NCBI GenBank assembly: GCA_041621755.1
Contig: JBFKAE010000004.1
Span: forward strand, 1 to 56,425
DNA from: Sphingosinicella sp041621755
Lineage (GTDB): Bacteria; Pseudomonadota; Alphaproteobacteria; Sphingomonadales; Sphingomonadaceae
Reading direction: 5' to 3'
Length of the DNA: 56,425 nt
The notes below the pieces were generated by a model. The model did no database searches. It saw nothing but the letters and a program-made list of their open reading frames with translations, and had not been told where the DNA came from. This document shows positions 16,938 to 25,973 of this stretch, in pieces; within the stretch, counting starts at the first letter, position 1; each line of letters begins with the position of its first letter. The position numbers and the translations under genes were made by a program.

Positions 16938-18182
16938 CTACGGCTTTACGAACAGAACTTCGCTCGGTCCTCGTGATTTGCGCAGCCGTGCCGCCACTTG
17001 CTCGGCCTCGCGCATGGCCCGCAATATGTTGCCGCTCGCAATCTTGCCAAGCTCCGCCTTCGTATATCCGCGCGCCAGAAGTTCGGCGAACAGCACCGGA
17101 TAATCGGCGGTTGTTTCAAGGCCGGTCGGATAGGTCGGCAGACCATCATAGTCCGACCCGATTCCGATCGCATCGATACCGGCGATGTTGCGGATATGGT
17201 CAATATGATCGGCAACATCCGAAACTCTCGCCTTGCTGGGCGGATTGGCAGCCTCCCACTCGCCCATGCCTTTGGTGACGCGTTCAGGCCGGTCGGGATA
17301 ATCATATTTCAGTCGCGCTTCCTGTGCCGCACGCTCGCGATACCAGTCATCGACCGCCTTCGATAATGAATTCTCGGCAAAATAAACCATAATAACGCCG
17401 CCATTTTTTTTCAGGCGGGCGAGCACATCATCAGGAACATTGCGCGGCTTGTCACGCAAGGCCTTTGCCGCTGAATGGCTGAAAATGACGGGCGCCTCGC
17501 TGACATCGAGCGTATCCATCATGACCTTGGGCGTGACATGACTAAGGTCAACCAGCATGCCGAGCCGGTTCATCTCGCGCACGACCTCTTTGCCAAAAGA
17601 CGCAAGGCCATTATGACGTGGCGCATCCGTCGCGCTGTCGGCCCAGTCGGTCGTCAACCCGTGGGTCAGCGTCATATACCGCACGCCGAGTGCATAAAGT
17701 TGACGCAATACACCAAGCGAGTTGCCGATCGAATGCCCGCCTTCTGCGCCAAACATCGACGCGACGCGTCCGGCTTTCATGATCCGCTCGATGTCCGCCG
17801 CGCTCGACGCCTTTTCCAGCATCGTCGGATTGGCGTCGATCAGCCGCTGCATGATATCGATCTGTTCGATGGTCTGGCGAACAGCGTCCGGCCCTTCGGT
17901 TTGCGCAGGCACATAGACCGACCAGAACTGCCCGCCAACACCGCCCGCCTTCATCATGGTAAAGTCGGTGACGACCTTGCCCTTCATGCTGCCTGACAAA
18001 CGCCGAAAATCAAAATCGCTGGTGCGGCTGCCATTATACTGGCGCAGTCCATAGGGCAGGTCATTATGGCCATCGATGATCGGTGTGGCGGCAAGCACTG
18101 CGCGCGCTTCGGCCATAGTGTCGGCATAGGCTGGTGCCGCCAATAGTGCGATTGCCGTGGTTAGAATGCCCCTGAATTTCAC
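16938..18182 (-). CDS. Secreted dipeptidase, peptidase family M19
   Basis: A 414-residue M19 metallopeptidase with a cleavable signal peptide (FRGILTTAIALLAAPAYA, likely cut after the final Ala). Metal-ligand motifs are intact: IIDGHNDLPYGL, AEGGHSIGN, VDLSHVTP, IFSHSAAKAL and GIGSDYDGLP. The GTG at 18182 is chosen because AAAGGGGAC lies just upstream and the signal peptide begins there; the open frame runs on into kup but makes no sense as protein. It lies 11 nt after kup, probably in one transcript. It differs from the other M19 protein at 6985-8172 in sequence and in being released rather than anchored. Confidence 0.9.
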   Translation of the reverse strand: MKFRGILTTAIALLAAPAYADTMAEARAVLAATPIIDGHNDLPYGLRQYNGSRTSDFDFRRLSGSMKGKVVTDFTMMKAGGVGGQFWSVYVPAQTEGPDAVRQTIEQIDIMQRLIDANPTMLEKASSAADIERIMKAGRVASMFGAEGGHSIGNSLGVLRQLYALGVRYMTLTHGLTTDWADSATDAPRHNGLASFGKEVVREMNRLGMLVDLSHVTPKVMMDTLDVSEAPVIFSHSAAKALRDKPRNVPDDVLARLKKNGGVIMVYFAENSLSKAVDDWYRERAAQEARLKYDYPDRPERVTKGMGEWEAANPPSKARVSDVADHIDHIRNIAGIDAIGIGSDYDGLPTYPTGLETTADYPVLFAELLARGYTKAELGKIASGNILRAMREAEQVAARLRKSRGPSEVLFVKP

Positions 18183-18193
18183 CTGCGTCCCCT

Positions 18194-20107
18194 TTATATC
18201 TCCACCTGGCTGCCCAGTTCGACAACGCGATTGGTCGGCAAATTGAAAAACTCCATCGCCGTCGCCGAATTTCTGAGCATCCACGAAAACAGTTTTTCCC
18301 GCCAAATGGCCATGCCGGGATGGTCGGATGTAATCAGCGTCTGGCGCGACAGGAAAAAGCTGGTCTCCATCATGTTGAACTTCGGCCCGCATTCATTGAT
18401 CGGGCCAAGCGCACGCGGGATATTGGTTTCCTGCATAAAGCCATAGCGCAGCACCATGCGGTAGAACCCTTCGCCAAGATCGGAAACCTCGACCTGATCG
18501 CACAGCTCGACATAGGGGAATTCCTCGATGATGACGGTCAGGACAACGACACGCTCGTGAATGACCTTGTTGTGCTTCATATTGTGAAGCAGCGCGTGGG
18601 GAACACCTGACGGGCTGGACGACATGAAGACCGCAGTCCCCGGCACACGCGTCGCGCTGTTCGAGGCTGATTTGACGAAGACTTCAAGCGGCATGACAGC
18701 CTCCATCATGCGCTGGCGCATCAGGCGGCGACCGTTGGCCCATGTGGTCAGCATGGTGAAAACGAAAAAGCCGACGAGCAGTGGGAACCAGCCGCCATCT
18801 GGTACCTTGGTCAGGTTCGCGGCAAAATAAGCGCCATCGACAACAAAAAAGATTCCGAGCAATGGAATGGCAAGCCACGGCTTCCATTTCCAGACCATCA
18901 GCAACAGCACAGTCAAAAGACAGGTATCGATCAACATCGCGCCGGTCACTGCAATGCCATAGGCAGCGGCAAGATTGCTTGAATTCTGGAATGTCAGCAC
19001 GAGGATCAACACAGCGGCAAGCAACAGCCAGTTGATCACCGGAATGTAGATCTGCCCAGCCTCGGATGCGCTTGTGTGCTTGGTCGACAGGCGCGGCATA
19101 AAGCCAAGCTGGATCGCCTGATGTGTGATCGAGAACGCACCTGAAATTACCGCCTGGCTTGCAATGAACGTCGCAACGGTCGCAAGCAGCACCAGTGGCA
19201 GGCGCAAAGTCTCGGGCGCGAGCAGGAAGAACGGGCTTTTGATGGCTTCTGCCGCCGCATCCGCATCAAGAGTCAAAATCATCGCCGCCTGCCCCGAATA
19301 GTTGAGGAGCAGTGCAGGCATAACAAACCACAACCACGAAATCCGCATCGGACGGCGTCCGAAATGCCCCATATCGGAATAAAGCGCCTCGGCACCCGTC
19401 ACCGCAAGAACGACCGAACCCAGCGCCAGAAACGCCAGCATCCCATCCGACACGAAAAACTGAAACGCATACCAGGGGTTGATCATCGCCAGCAGGATTT
19501 CAGGATGCTTGACGATCTGGATAAGCCCAAGGATCGAGATCGTGATAAAATAGACGATCATGATCGGCCCGAACAAAGCACCAACTTTTTCGGTCCCGCG
19601 CGACTGGATCACAAACAGGAAGACCAGAAGCCCGATCGCAATCGGTATGACGAGCGGGCTGAGCGCGGGACTGACCACCGTCAGACCTTCGACCGCAGAC
19701 AAAACCGAAATCGCCGGTGTGATCATGCTGTCGCCGTAAAAAAGCGCCGTCGCGAACACGCCGAGGATGACGATGACCTTGCCGAAGCGGGCGCGTTCCG
19801 TGCTGCGCGAGATAAGCGCGAGCAGCGCAAGACTGCCGCCCTGTCCCTTATTATCCGCGCGCATCAGGATCGAAACATACTGGATCGTCACGACCAGTGT
19901 CATCGACCAGAAAATCAGGCTGATAACCCCGTAAATATGGTTCTGATCCAGCGCCAGCGGGTGCGCACCGACAAAGGTTTCGCGAAACGCATAAAGCGGA
20001 CTGGTGCCAATATCGCCAAAAACGATGCCAATCGCGCCAATCGCCAGCTTGGCAATCGCATCATGACGATCGCCTTGCGGCGCGGGGGATGTTTGCGGTG
20101 CACTCAT
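18194..20107 (-). CDS. kup: Low-affinity potassium uptake protein Kup
   Basis: A 637-residue KUP/HAK/KT potassium transporter. The N-terminal family signature AIGIVFGDIGTSPLYAFRE lies at about residues 26-44, followed by some twelve hydrophobic segments and a C-terminal cytoplasmic domain of about 180 residues that contains HNMKHNKVIHERVV. Proteobacterial Kup proteins carry out proton-coupled K+ uptake. ATG 20107 begins a short hydrophilic leader rich in Pro and Gln. It is followed closely by the secreted dipeptidase. The 108 nt upstream, up to the acyl-CoA dehydrogenase stop, should hold its promoter, but no clear hexamer pair stands out. Confidence 0.96.
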   Translation of the reverse strand: MSAPQTSPAPQGDRHDAIAKLAIGAIGIVFGDIGTSPLYAFRETFVGAHPLALDQNHIYGVISLIFWSMTLVVTIQYVSILMRADNKGQGGSLALLALISRSTERARFGKVIVILGVFATALFYGDSMITPAISVLSAVEGLTVVSPALSPLVIPIAIGLLVFLFVIQSRGTEKVGALFGPIMIVYFITISILGLIQIVKHPEILLAMINPWYAFQFFVSDGMLAFLALGSVVLAVTGAEALYSDMGHFGRRPMRISWLWFVMPALLLNYSGQAAMILTLDADAAAEAIKSPFFLLAPETLRLPLVLLATVATFIASQAVISGAFSITHQAIQLGFMPRLSTKHTSASEAGQIYIPVINWLLLAAVLILVLTFQNSSNLAAAYGIAVTGAMLIDTCLLTVLLLMVWKWKPWLAIPLLGIFFVVDGAYFAANLTKVPDGGWFPLLVGFFVFTMLTTWANGRRLMRQRMMEAVMPLEVFVKSASNSATRVPGTAVFMSSSPSGVPHALLHNMKHNKVIHERVVVLTVIIEEFPYVELCDQVEVSDLGEGFYRMVLRYGFMQETNIPRALGPINECGPKFNMMETSFFLSRQTLITSDHPGMAIWREKLFSWMLRNSATAMEFFNLPTNRVVELGSQVEI

Positions 20108-20215
20108 CAGCCTGGTTTTGCGACTCGGCTTTCCCTGTTTCCGGCACGTCCGGCGACGTGGCGGGGGCGACTAGCATAGGCCCGCCCCGGAAACAACTTT
20201 ATCCTCAGCATGTCA

Positions 20216-21988
20216 CTATCCAGCCAGGAATTGCCCCTCATCGAGTGCGAACATCATGGCTTTGCCGCGCGTGACCGGACCCAGCAATGCCGTGCCTTGC
20301 GGCAAGATCTGTTCGGCGAAAAAGCGTGCGGTCGCAATTTTCGCGCGCAGAAACGGATCGTCACGCGTGGCAAGCTGCTCATGTGCCGCAACAGCCTGTT
20401 TTGCCAGCAGCCAACCACCCGTCACGATACCAAACATCCGCAAATACGGCGTCGCACCGGCTGCACTGTCATCAAAATCCCCGCTATTATGCCCGGTCAA
20501 CCATTCCGACGCCGTCTCGAGCGCTTCGATTCCCTGCAGAAGGAACGGCCTGATCGCGCCAAGGTCACCATCAGACGGCAGCGCATCTGTGTCCGCGGCC
20601 ATTTCGGCAATCAGCGCCCGCAAATGCCCGCCACCATCCATAGCGAGCTTGCGGCCAACCAGATCGAGCGCCTGAATACCGTTCGTTCCCTCATAAATAG
20701 GCGCAATTCGCGCATCCCTGAAGTGCTGTGCTGCGCCGGTTTCCTCGATAAAGCCCATGCCACCGAATATCTGCAACGCCATGCTCGACATCTCGACACC
20801 CATATCGGTCGCATAGGCTTTGGTCACCGGCGTCAACAGGTCTGCGCGGCCCTGTGCGGCGCGTTTGGCGTCGACATTGGTTTCCACATGCGCACGATCG
20901 ACGCAAGCCGCGTTCAGATAAGCCAACGCACGAATGGCTTCAGTTGTCGCCTTGATGGTCATCAGCATACGCCGAACGTCGGCATGTTCGATGATCCGCT
21001 TGCCCTGCACGCGCTCCTTGGCGAAGGCAAGCGCATCCTGATAGGCCCGCTCAGCCGCCGCAACGCCCTGCAATCCGACATTGATGCGGGCATGGTTCAT
21101 CATGGTGAACATGGCACGCATTCCGGCATTTTCTTCGCCGATCATATACCCCACACACTCATCCTTGTCGCCAAAGCTCATCGTGCAGGTCGGCGAGGCA
21201 TGAATGCCAAGCTTGTGTTCGATCGATACGCAGGTGGCATCGTTACGCGCACCTGGGCTGCCATCCTCATTGACGAGGAATTTGGGAACAATGAACAGCG
21301 AAATGCCCCTTGTCCCCGCCGGTGCGTCAGGCGTCCGCGCCAAAACCAAGTGTATTATGTTTTCGGCGACATCATGCTCACCCCAGGTGATGAAGATTTT
21401 CTGGCCCTTGATCCGCCATGTGCCATCACCCGCGGGTTCGGCCTTGGTTTTAAGCGCACCAACGTCCGAGCCTGCCTGTGGCTCGGTCAGGTTCATCGTT
21501 CCCGTCCATTCGCCCGATATCAATTTGGTCAAATAGATCTGCTTTTGCGCCTGCGACCCGTGCGCCTGCAGCGCCTCGATCGCGCCCATTGTCAGCATCA
21601 TGCACAGCGAAAACGCCATATTTGCAGATGTCATCTGCTCCTGCACAGCACTGGCCAGTACAAATGGCAGGCCCTGCCCGCCATAATCCGCGTCCGCACC
21701 AAGCGTCATCCAGCCGCCCGCGACATAGTCCGCATAGGCGTCCTTGAACCCCTCGGGCGTCGTCACAACACCCTCTGACAGGATCACGCCCTGTGTGTCG
21801 CCGATACGGTTCAGGGGTGCAAAGACATTGGCGGCCAGTTTCGCACCCTCGCTCAAAACCGCATCGATAAGGTCGCCCGACGCAGCAGAAAAGACAGGGA
21901 ACCTGGCAAGCTCTGCAATATCGGCAACGGTCTCAAGGACAAAACGCTGTTCGGTGATCGGCGGTACAAAGGTCATGGCTCTCATCAT
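20216..21988 (-). CDS. Acyl-CoA dehydrogenase, long form (about 590 residues)
   Basis: A flavin-dependent dehydrogenase introducing a trans-2 double bond into an acyl-CoA. The family signatures WTGTMNLTEPQAGSDVG and INVGLQGVAAAERAYQDAL and the late QIFGGMGFIEETGAAQHFRD are visible. At 590 residues it is longer than classical forms (about 380) and belongs to the group with extra N- and C-terminal domains. That group includes DmdC-type methylmercaptopropionyl-CoA dehydrogenases, so the true substrate is open. ATGs at 21985 and 21976 are alternative starts. It runs divergently from the Sua5 gene, with only 40 nt between the starts. No other beta-oxidation gene is adjacent. Confidence 0.92.
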   Translation of the reverse strand: MMRAMTFVPPITEQRFVLETVADIAELARFPVFSAASGDLIDAVLSEGAKLAANVFAPLNRIGDTQGVILSEGVVTTPEGFKDAYADYVAGGWMTLGADADYGGQGLPFVLASAVQEQMTSANMAFSLCMMLTMGAIEALQAHGSQAQKQIYLTKLISGEWTGTMNLTEPQAGSDVGALKTKAEPAGDGTWRIKGQKIFITWGEHDVAENIIHLVLARTPDAPAGTRGISLFIVPKFLVNEDGSPGARNDATCVSIEHKLGIHASPTCTMSFGDKDECVGYMIGEENAGMRAMFTMMNHARINVGLQGVAAAERAYQDALAFAKERVQGKRIIEHADVRRMLMTIKATTEAIRALAYLNAACVDRAHVETNVDAKRAAQGRADLLTPVTKAYATDMGVEMSSMALQIFGGMGFIEETGAAQHFRDARIAPIYEGTNGIQALDLVGRKLAMDGGGHLRALIAEMAADTDALPSDGDLGAIRPFLLQGIEALETASEWLTGHNSGDFDDSAAGATPYLRMFGIVTGGWLLAKQAVAAHEQLATRDDPFLRAKIATARFFAEQILPQGTALLGPVTRGKAMMFALDEGQFLAG

Positions 21989-22028
21989 TTGCTTGTGGTC
22001 AAACTCTCCCCCGGTATAGCGATAGACT

Positions 22029-22979
22029 GTGACCCGGCAACCTCATCAAAAGAACACCATAATCGCAACTGGCGATGCAGCGCTCGCGCAGGCAGAGGCC
22101 CTGCTGCGTGCCGGCGACCCGGTCGCGATCCCGACCGAAACTGTCTATGGCCTTGCCGCAGACGCCACCAATGCCGCGGCTGTCGCCCACATTTATGCCG
22201 CCAAGGGCCGCCCGTCCTTCAACCCGCTCATCGCCCATGTGTCGGGCGCGGCGATGGCCGCAGAGCATGTCGAGGTCGCACCGCTTGCCGCAAGACTCAT
22301 GGCTGCCTTCTGGCCGGGACCGCTGACGCTTGTCCTGCCAAAACTTGAATCAAGCACAGTGGCAGGACTGGTCACTGCGGGTCTCTCGACGCTTGCCGTT
22401 CGCTGCCCCGACCATCCCGTCCCCCAGATGCTCATAATGGCGCTCGAAAAGCCGCTCGCCGCACCCTCGGCAAATATTTCAGGCGGCATCAGCTCAACAC
22501 GCGCGCAGCATGTCAAAGAGAGCCTTGGTGGACGCATCAAACTCATTATCGATGGCGGGCCGTGCCGTGCAGGCGTCGAATCAACGATCGTCGCGGTTGA
22601 AAACGACCATTTGCGGCTGCTGCGCCCGGGGGGCGTGACATACGACATGCTCGCCACCTTCGCCCCCGTCGAAACCGCATCAGGCGGCAGCATCGAAGCC
22701 CCGGGCATGATGACCAGCCACTACGCCCCCGCAAAACCCCTGCGCCTCAACGCCATCGACAGACGCGCAGGCGAATTTCTCATCGGATTTGGCACGATCG
22801 AAGGCGATGCCTCTCTGTCAACAGACGGCGACCTTGTCGAAGCGGCCAGTCGGCTATTCGACCTCCTTCACATCGCCGATGCATCAAAAAGCACAGCCAT
22901 CGCCGTCGCTCCCATTCCACAAAGTGACCTCGGCGTCGCCATTAACGACCGTCTTCAACGCGCCGCCAGCCCGAAATAG
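22029..22979 (+). CDS. L-threonylcarbamoyladenylate synthase (Sua5/YrdC/TsaC)
   Basis: A 316-residue enzyme making threonylcarbamoyl-AMP from threonine, bicarbonate and ATP for the t6A tRNA modification. The YrdC domain shows IPTETVYGLAADATN and AKGRPSFNPLIAHV near residues 35-70 and AAPSANISGG near 150. A linker GMMTSHYAPAKPL at about 225 leads into the C-terminal Sua5 domain, so this is the two-domain Sua5 form rather than short TsaC. The start is GTG 22029; no ATG precedes the conserved part. The ribosome-binding site is weak. Confidence 0.93.
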   Translation: MTRQPHQKNTIIATGDAALAQAEALLRAGDPVAIPTETVYGLAADATNAAAVAHIYAAKGRPSFNPLIAHVSGAAMAAEHVEVAPLAARLMAAFWPGPLTLVLPKLESSTVAGLVTAGLSTLAVRCPDHPVPQMLIMALEKPLAAPSANISGGISSTRAQHVKESLGGRIKLIIDGGPCRAGVESTIVAVENDHLRLLRPGGVTYDMLATFAPVETASGGSIEAPGMMTSHYAPAKPLRLNAIDRRAGEFLIGFGTIEGDASLSTDGDLVEAASRLFDLLHIADASKSTAIAVAPIPQSDLGVAINDRLQRAASPK

Positions 22980-23130
22980 AGCGCTCGACACTTCCTGCGC
23001 GTCGTCATTCCCGGTCAAGGCAGGGGACGACGCACAAGCGCACGCCTCTTTCGACTGCATTTGCCCTTTACAGCGCCGCACCACGCCATTAATGCGATTA
23101 ATTCTCATTTGCATAATTATGAGGACACAC

Positions 23131-23559
23131 ATGCCCCACTTCCGCTCGACACCGGCATCATGGACAAGCCTTCCAGACAATAGCCGCGCCCTGCTACGGG
23201 CGATGCGCCACATGATTATTTGTTGGCCAGGATGCAGCAGCATCAGCAGCGTCCTGATTGCACGCTATGGCGAGGATGCAACGGGCGTCGAACATTTGCT
23301 GCGTTGCTTGCTGACCGGCATCGGCATGCACGGTCGACGGCGGCTCAGCATAGGCAATCCGGCGTACAGAGGCGTCATGCCCGACGAAATCGAACTCTTG
23401 GAAGCCATCGGACTCGACGGCGCAGAACCCGACCCCTCCGCGCTCGTTCGCCTCTGCGCCAGCCCCAAGGGAGAGCGCCTCGCCCCACTTGCCGCCTTGC
23501 TTGGTGAGACCGCCGCTCGGGCGCGAACCCACGAGGCAGCGCTCTCCGATATATTTTGA
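23131..23559 (+). CDS. Conserved-looking hypothetical protein, 142 residues
   Basis: I do not recognise this with confidence. ATG 23131 has GAGGACAC just upstream and gives a 142-residue soluble protein. It is rich in short helices and has no signal peptide or membrane segment. Notable parts are RAMRHMIICWPGCSS, VEHLLRCLLTGIGMHGRRRL and MPDEIELLEAIGLDG, the last resembling a small regulatory or binding helix set. It may belong to one of the small sphingomonad DUF families (DUF6628 is one possibility) but I cannot confirm this. ATGs at 23092 and 23119 would extend it by a hydrophobic stretch. Codon use matches the neighbours, and it lies between Sua5 and the monooxygenase. Confidence 0.55.
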   Translation: MPHFRSTPASWTSLPDNSRALLRAMRHMIICWPGCSSISSVLIARYGEDATGVEHLLRCLLTGIGMHGRRRLSIGNPAYRGVMPDEIELLEAIGLDGAEPDPSALVRLCASPKGERLAPLAALLGETAARARTHEAALSDIF

Positions 23560-23614
23560 ACAGCTTTTTCGGCGCGCCCTGTTCATCTATTCTGTCTCCT
23601 GTAAAGGGAGCGCC

Positions 23615-25078
23615 ATGCAGAAAGATCATTTTGATGTCCTCATTGTCGGCGCGGGCATTTCGGGTATCAGCGCGGCCACCCACCTCAAATCGCGCTGTCC
23701 CGACCGCAGCTTCGCAATCCTTGAAAACCGCGACACGATTGGCGGGACATGGGATCTCTTCCGCTATCCCGGCATTCGTTCGGACAGCGACATGTTCACG
23801 CTCGGCTACCGCTTCAAACCATGGACCGGCGAAAGGGCCATTGCTGGCGCCTCCGACATTCTCGCCTATCTCAAGGAAACCGCGCAGGAACAGAACATTT
23901 ACGACCATATCCGCTTTGGCCATCACGTTGAAGCCGCGTCATGGGATTCAAAGGCCGCACGCTGGACGGTAAGCGCAACAAAGAATGGCGCGTCGGTCAC
24001 ACTGACCTGCAATTTCCTGTTCATGTGCTCGGGATATTATGATTATGACAAGGGCTACACGCCCGTGTTCGAAGGTGCAGAAACCTTCCAGGGTACGATT
24101 ATCCACCCGCAGCATTGGCCCGAAGATCTTGACTATTCCGGCAAGCGCGTCGTCGTCATTGGCAGCGGCGCGACAGCGGTCACGCTGGTGCCCGAAATGG
24201 CGAAAACCGCCGCCCACGTTACCATGCTGCAACGCAGCCCAAGCTATGTCATCTCGCGCCCGTCACGCGATGCCTTTGCCAACAGGCTGCGCAAGCTTTT
24301 ACCCGCCAAACTCGCTTATCGCATCATACGCTGGAAATATGTTCTGCTGCAGTTTTTGACCTTCAAACTGGCGCGCAGCCAACCCGCATTTATAAAACGC
24401 ACACTCTTGAAACGCGTGCGCAAACAACTCGGGCCAGACTACGACATCGGCACACATTTTACACCGCGCTACAACCCCTGGGAGCAGCGCCTTTGCCTCG
24501 TGCCCGACCATGATCTCTACACCGCGATCACCTCGGGCACGGCAAGCGTTATCACCGACCATATCGACCGCTTTACCGAAGCCGGCATAAAGCTGAAATC
24601 AGGACAAAAGCTCGACGCCGACATCATCGTGACCGCGACCGGACTGAACCTCCTGTTCCTTGCCGGTATGAAGACGAGCGTCGATGGAAAGCTTATCGAT
24701 TTCTCCCAAACCTACAGCTATCGCGGCGTCATGTTTTCGGGCGTTCCGAACCTTGCGACGGTCTTTGGCTATATCAATGCATCATGGACGCTGAAGGCTG
24801 ACCTCGCGGCCGAATTTGTCTGCCGCCTTCTGAACACGATGAAAGCCAACGGCACAGATATTGCCGCTCCTGAATGCGATGATCCTGAAATAATACCCGA
24901 ACCTTGGATCGATTTTTCATCGGGTTTTTTCCAGCGCGGCCTGCCCAACTTCCCGAAGCAGGGCGGAAAACACCCTTGGAAACTCAATCAGAGCTACGGC
25001 CAGGACATCCTGATGTTACGCCATCGCAGGCTTGATGATGGCACGCTCAAATTCAGAAAGGCCAGAGCCTCTGTGTGA
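23615..25078 (+). CDS. FAD-dependent monooxygenase, Baeyer-Villiger type
   Basis: A 487-residue class B flavoprotein monooxygenase. Residues 12-17 (GAGISG) are the FAD Rossmann motif, IGGTWDLFRYPGIRSDSDM is the conserved substrate/flavin loop, FQGTIIHPQHWPED near residue 157 is the Baeyer-Villiger fingerprint, and VIGSGATAVT near 183 binds NADPH. Members oxidise ketones to esters or hydroxylate diverse hydrophobic substrates. ATG 23615 is set by AAAGGGAG 4 nt upstream; the frame is open further back through the preceding gene. No transporter or regulator is adjacent, so the substrate is unknown. Confidence 0.92.
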   Translation: MQKDHFDVLIVGAGISGISAATHLKSRCPDRSFAILENRDTIGGTWDLFRYPGIRSDSDMFTLGYRFKPWTGERAIAGASDILAYLKETAQEQNIYDHIRFGHHVEAASWDSKAARWTVSATKNGASVTLTCNFLFMCSGYYDYDKGYTPVFEGAETFQGTIIHPQHWPEDLDYSGKRVVVIGSGATAVTLVPEMAKTAAHVTMLQRSPSYVISRPSRDAFANRLRKLLPAKLAYRIIRWKYVLLQFLTFKLARSQPAFIKRTLLKRVRKQLGPDYDIGTHFTPRYNPWEQRLCLVPDHDLYTAITSGTASVITDHIDRFTEAGIKLKSGQKLDADIIVTATGLNLLFLAGMKTSVDGKLIDFSQTYSYRGVMFSGVPNLATVFGYINASWTLKADLAAEFVCRLLNTMKANGTDIAAPECDDPEIIPEPWIDFSSGFFQRGLPNFPKQGGKHPWKLNQSYGQDILMLRHRRLDDGTLKFRKARASV

Positions 25079-25084
25079 CTCCCA

Positions 25085-25621
25085 TCACTTCAGTCGGTCA
25101 GCATATTTTTCCCGGAACTTCCTAACCTTCGGCCCGACAACAAAGTTGCAATAGGGCGTCGTGTCGCCAGTGCGGGCATAATATTCCTGGTGGTAGTCTT
25201 CGGCTTCATACCAGGTCTGCTTGCCATCCTCGATCGTCGTGACCACAGGGTCTGTCCAGATGCTGGCCGCATTTGCAATCGCCGCCTTGGCCGACGCAGT
25301 TTGCGCTTCGTTCAACGGAAATATCGCTGATCGGTACTGCGTCCCGACGTCATTACCCTGCCGGTTAAGCGTTGTCGGATCGTGAATATGAAAGAAAATA
25401 TCGAGAATTTCAGCAAAACTGACGATTTCAGGATCGAATGTCAGTTTGACCGCCTCAGCATGACCGGTATTGCCACCGCAAACGGCTTTGTAGTCAGGAT
25501 TTGCGATGTGTCCGCCAATATAGCCCGATTCGACGGATTCGACGCCTCGAAGGTCATCATAGATCGCTTCGATGCACCAGAAGCAGCCACCAGCCAGTAT
25601 CGCAGTTTCTTTTTCCACCAA
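25085..25621 (-). CDS. msrA: Peptide methionine-S-sulfoxide reductase MsrA
   Basis: A 178-residue enzyme reducing S-methionine sulfoxide in proteins. The catalytic motif GGCFWCIEA places the nucleophilic Cys at residue 13, followed by SGYIGG and GHAEAVKLTFDP; the YHQEYYARTG segment near the end is also typical. No ATG is near the conserved start. TTG 25621 (with AAAAGGA upstream) or the next codon GTG 25618 is most likely, and longer forms would run into a non-conserved stretch. It converges with the monooxygenase with 6 nt between stops. Confidence 0.92.
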   Translation of the reverse strand: MVEKETAILAGGCFWCIEAIYDDLRGVESVESGYIGGHIANPDYKAVCGGNTGHAEAVKLTFDPEIVSFAEILDIFFHIHDPTTLNRQGNDVGTQYRSAIFPLNEAQTASAKAAIANAASIWTDPVVTTIEDGKQTWYEAEDYHQEYYARTGDTTPYCNFVVGPKVRKFREKYADRLK

Positions 25622-25811
25622 AGATTGATCCTTTTTCTCACTGAACACTTGGTAGCACGAACCGATTTCGAGGAAACCTGTGATTTTGTTACACTTACGC
25701 AATGCGCTTGATACAGAAAAATTCAATTAACCAAATATGTTATCCATAAATATTATGAGCTTTTTCCGTCACATGCCCGGCATTTATACTCTCAATCCAA
25801 GAGATTCCACT

Positions 25812-25839
25812 TTGCGACTTGGTCTGGTAAATATAATAT
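25812..25839 (+). promoter_or_regulatory. Candidate sigma-70 promoter for the PEP-CTERM-like gene
   Basis: TTGCGA (25812-25817) is followed after 14 nt by a perfect TATAAT (25832-25837), or after 16 nt by TAATAT (25834-25839). The surrounding bases are AT-rich. A transcript would begin near 25845 and carry about 130 nt of leader before the ATG at 25974. Confidence 0.45.
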
Positions 25840-25876
25840 TAAGACAAGGGTCGTAATATGCGGTTATTCGGTGTTG

Positions 25877-25966
25877 TCCACTCAGGCAGACATCGGGGCA
25901 TGAAATCGGTAAAGCCGCTAGGTTTGTGGGTCGTAGCGCCAAGTGGCGCAACGGCACGTAAGTGGA
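25877..25966 (+). promoter_or_regulatory. Structured 5' leader (riboswitch-like, class unknown)
   Basis: TCCACT (25877-25882) is complementary to AGTGGA (25961-25966), closing a 90-nt region whose 3' strand overlaps the GGAGAG ribosome binding site of the ATG at 25974. Inside, CGCTA (25916-25920) can pair with TAGCG (25934-25938). Alternatively GCGCC (25936-25940) can pair with GGCGC (25945-25949) across an AAGT loop; the two pairings exclude each other. Short conserved-looking bits such as AGGCAGAC, TGAAAT and GGTAAAGCC loosely recall c-di-GMP-I (GEMM) aptamers, but the match is too loose to name a class. Confidence 0.4.
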
Positions 25967-25973
25967 GAGTAAT

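Larger units (their letters stand above)
25622..25973. other. 352-nt gene-free region between msrA and the PEP-CTERM-like gene
   Basis: The left part is AT-rich compared with the surroundings and should hold the msrA promoter (reading left). The right part holds a plausible sigma-70 promoter (25812-25839) followed by about 130 nt of untranslated leader with several complementary segments, listed separately. No open frame here has family-like sequence. Confidence 0.7.

Noticed and set aside
18183..18392. Upstream extension of the secreted dipeptidase
   Set aside because: It runs antisense-frame through kup and would bury the signal peptide; GTG 18182 has a proper ribosome binding site.
20210..21778. 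Long plus-strand open frame (522 codons)
   Set aside because: Entirely antisense to the acyl-CoA dehydrogenase, with Arg/His-rich composition typical of shadow frames in GC-rich genes.
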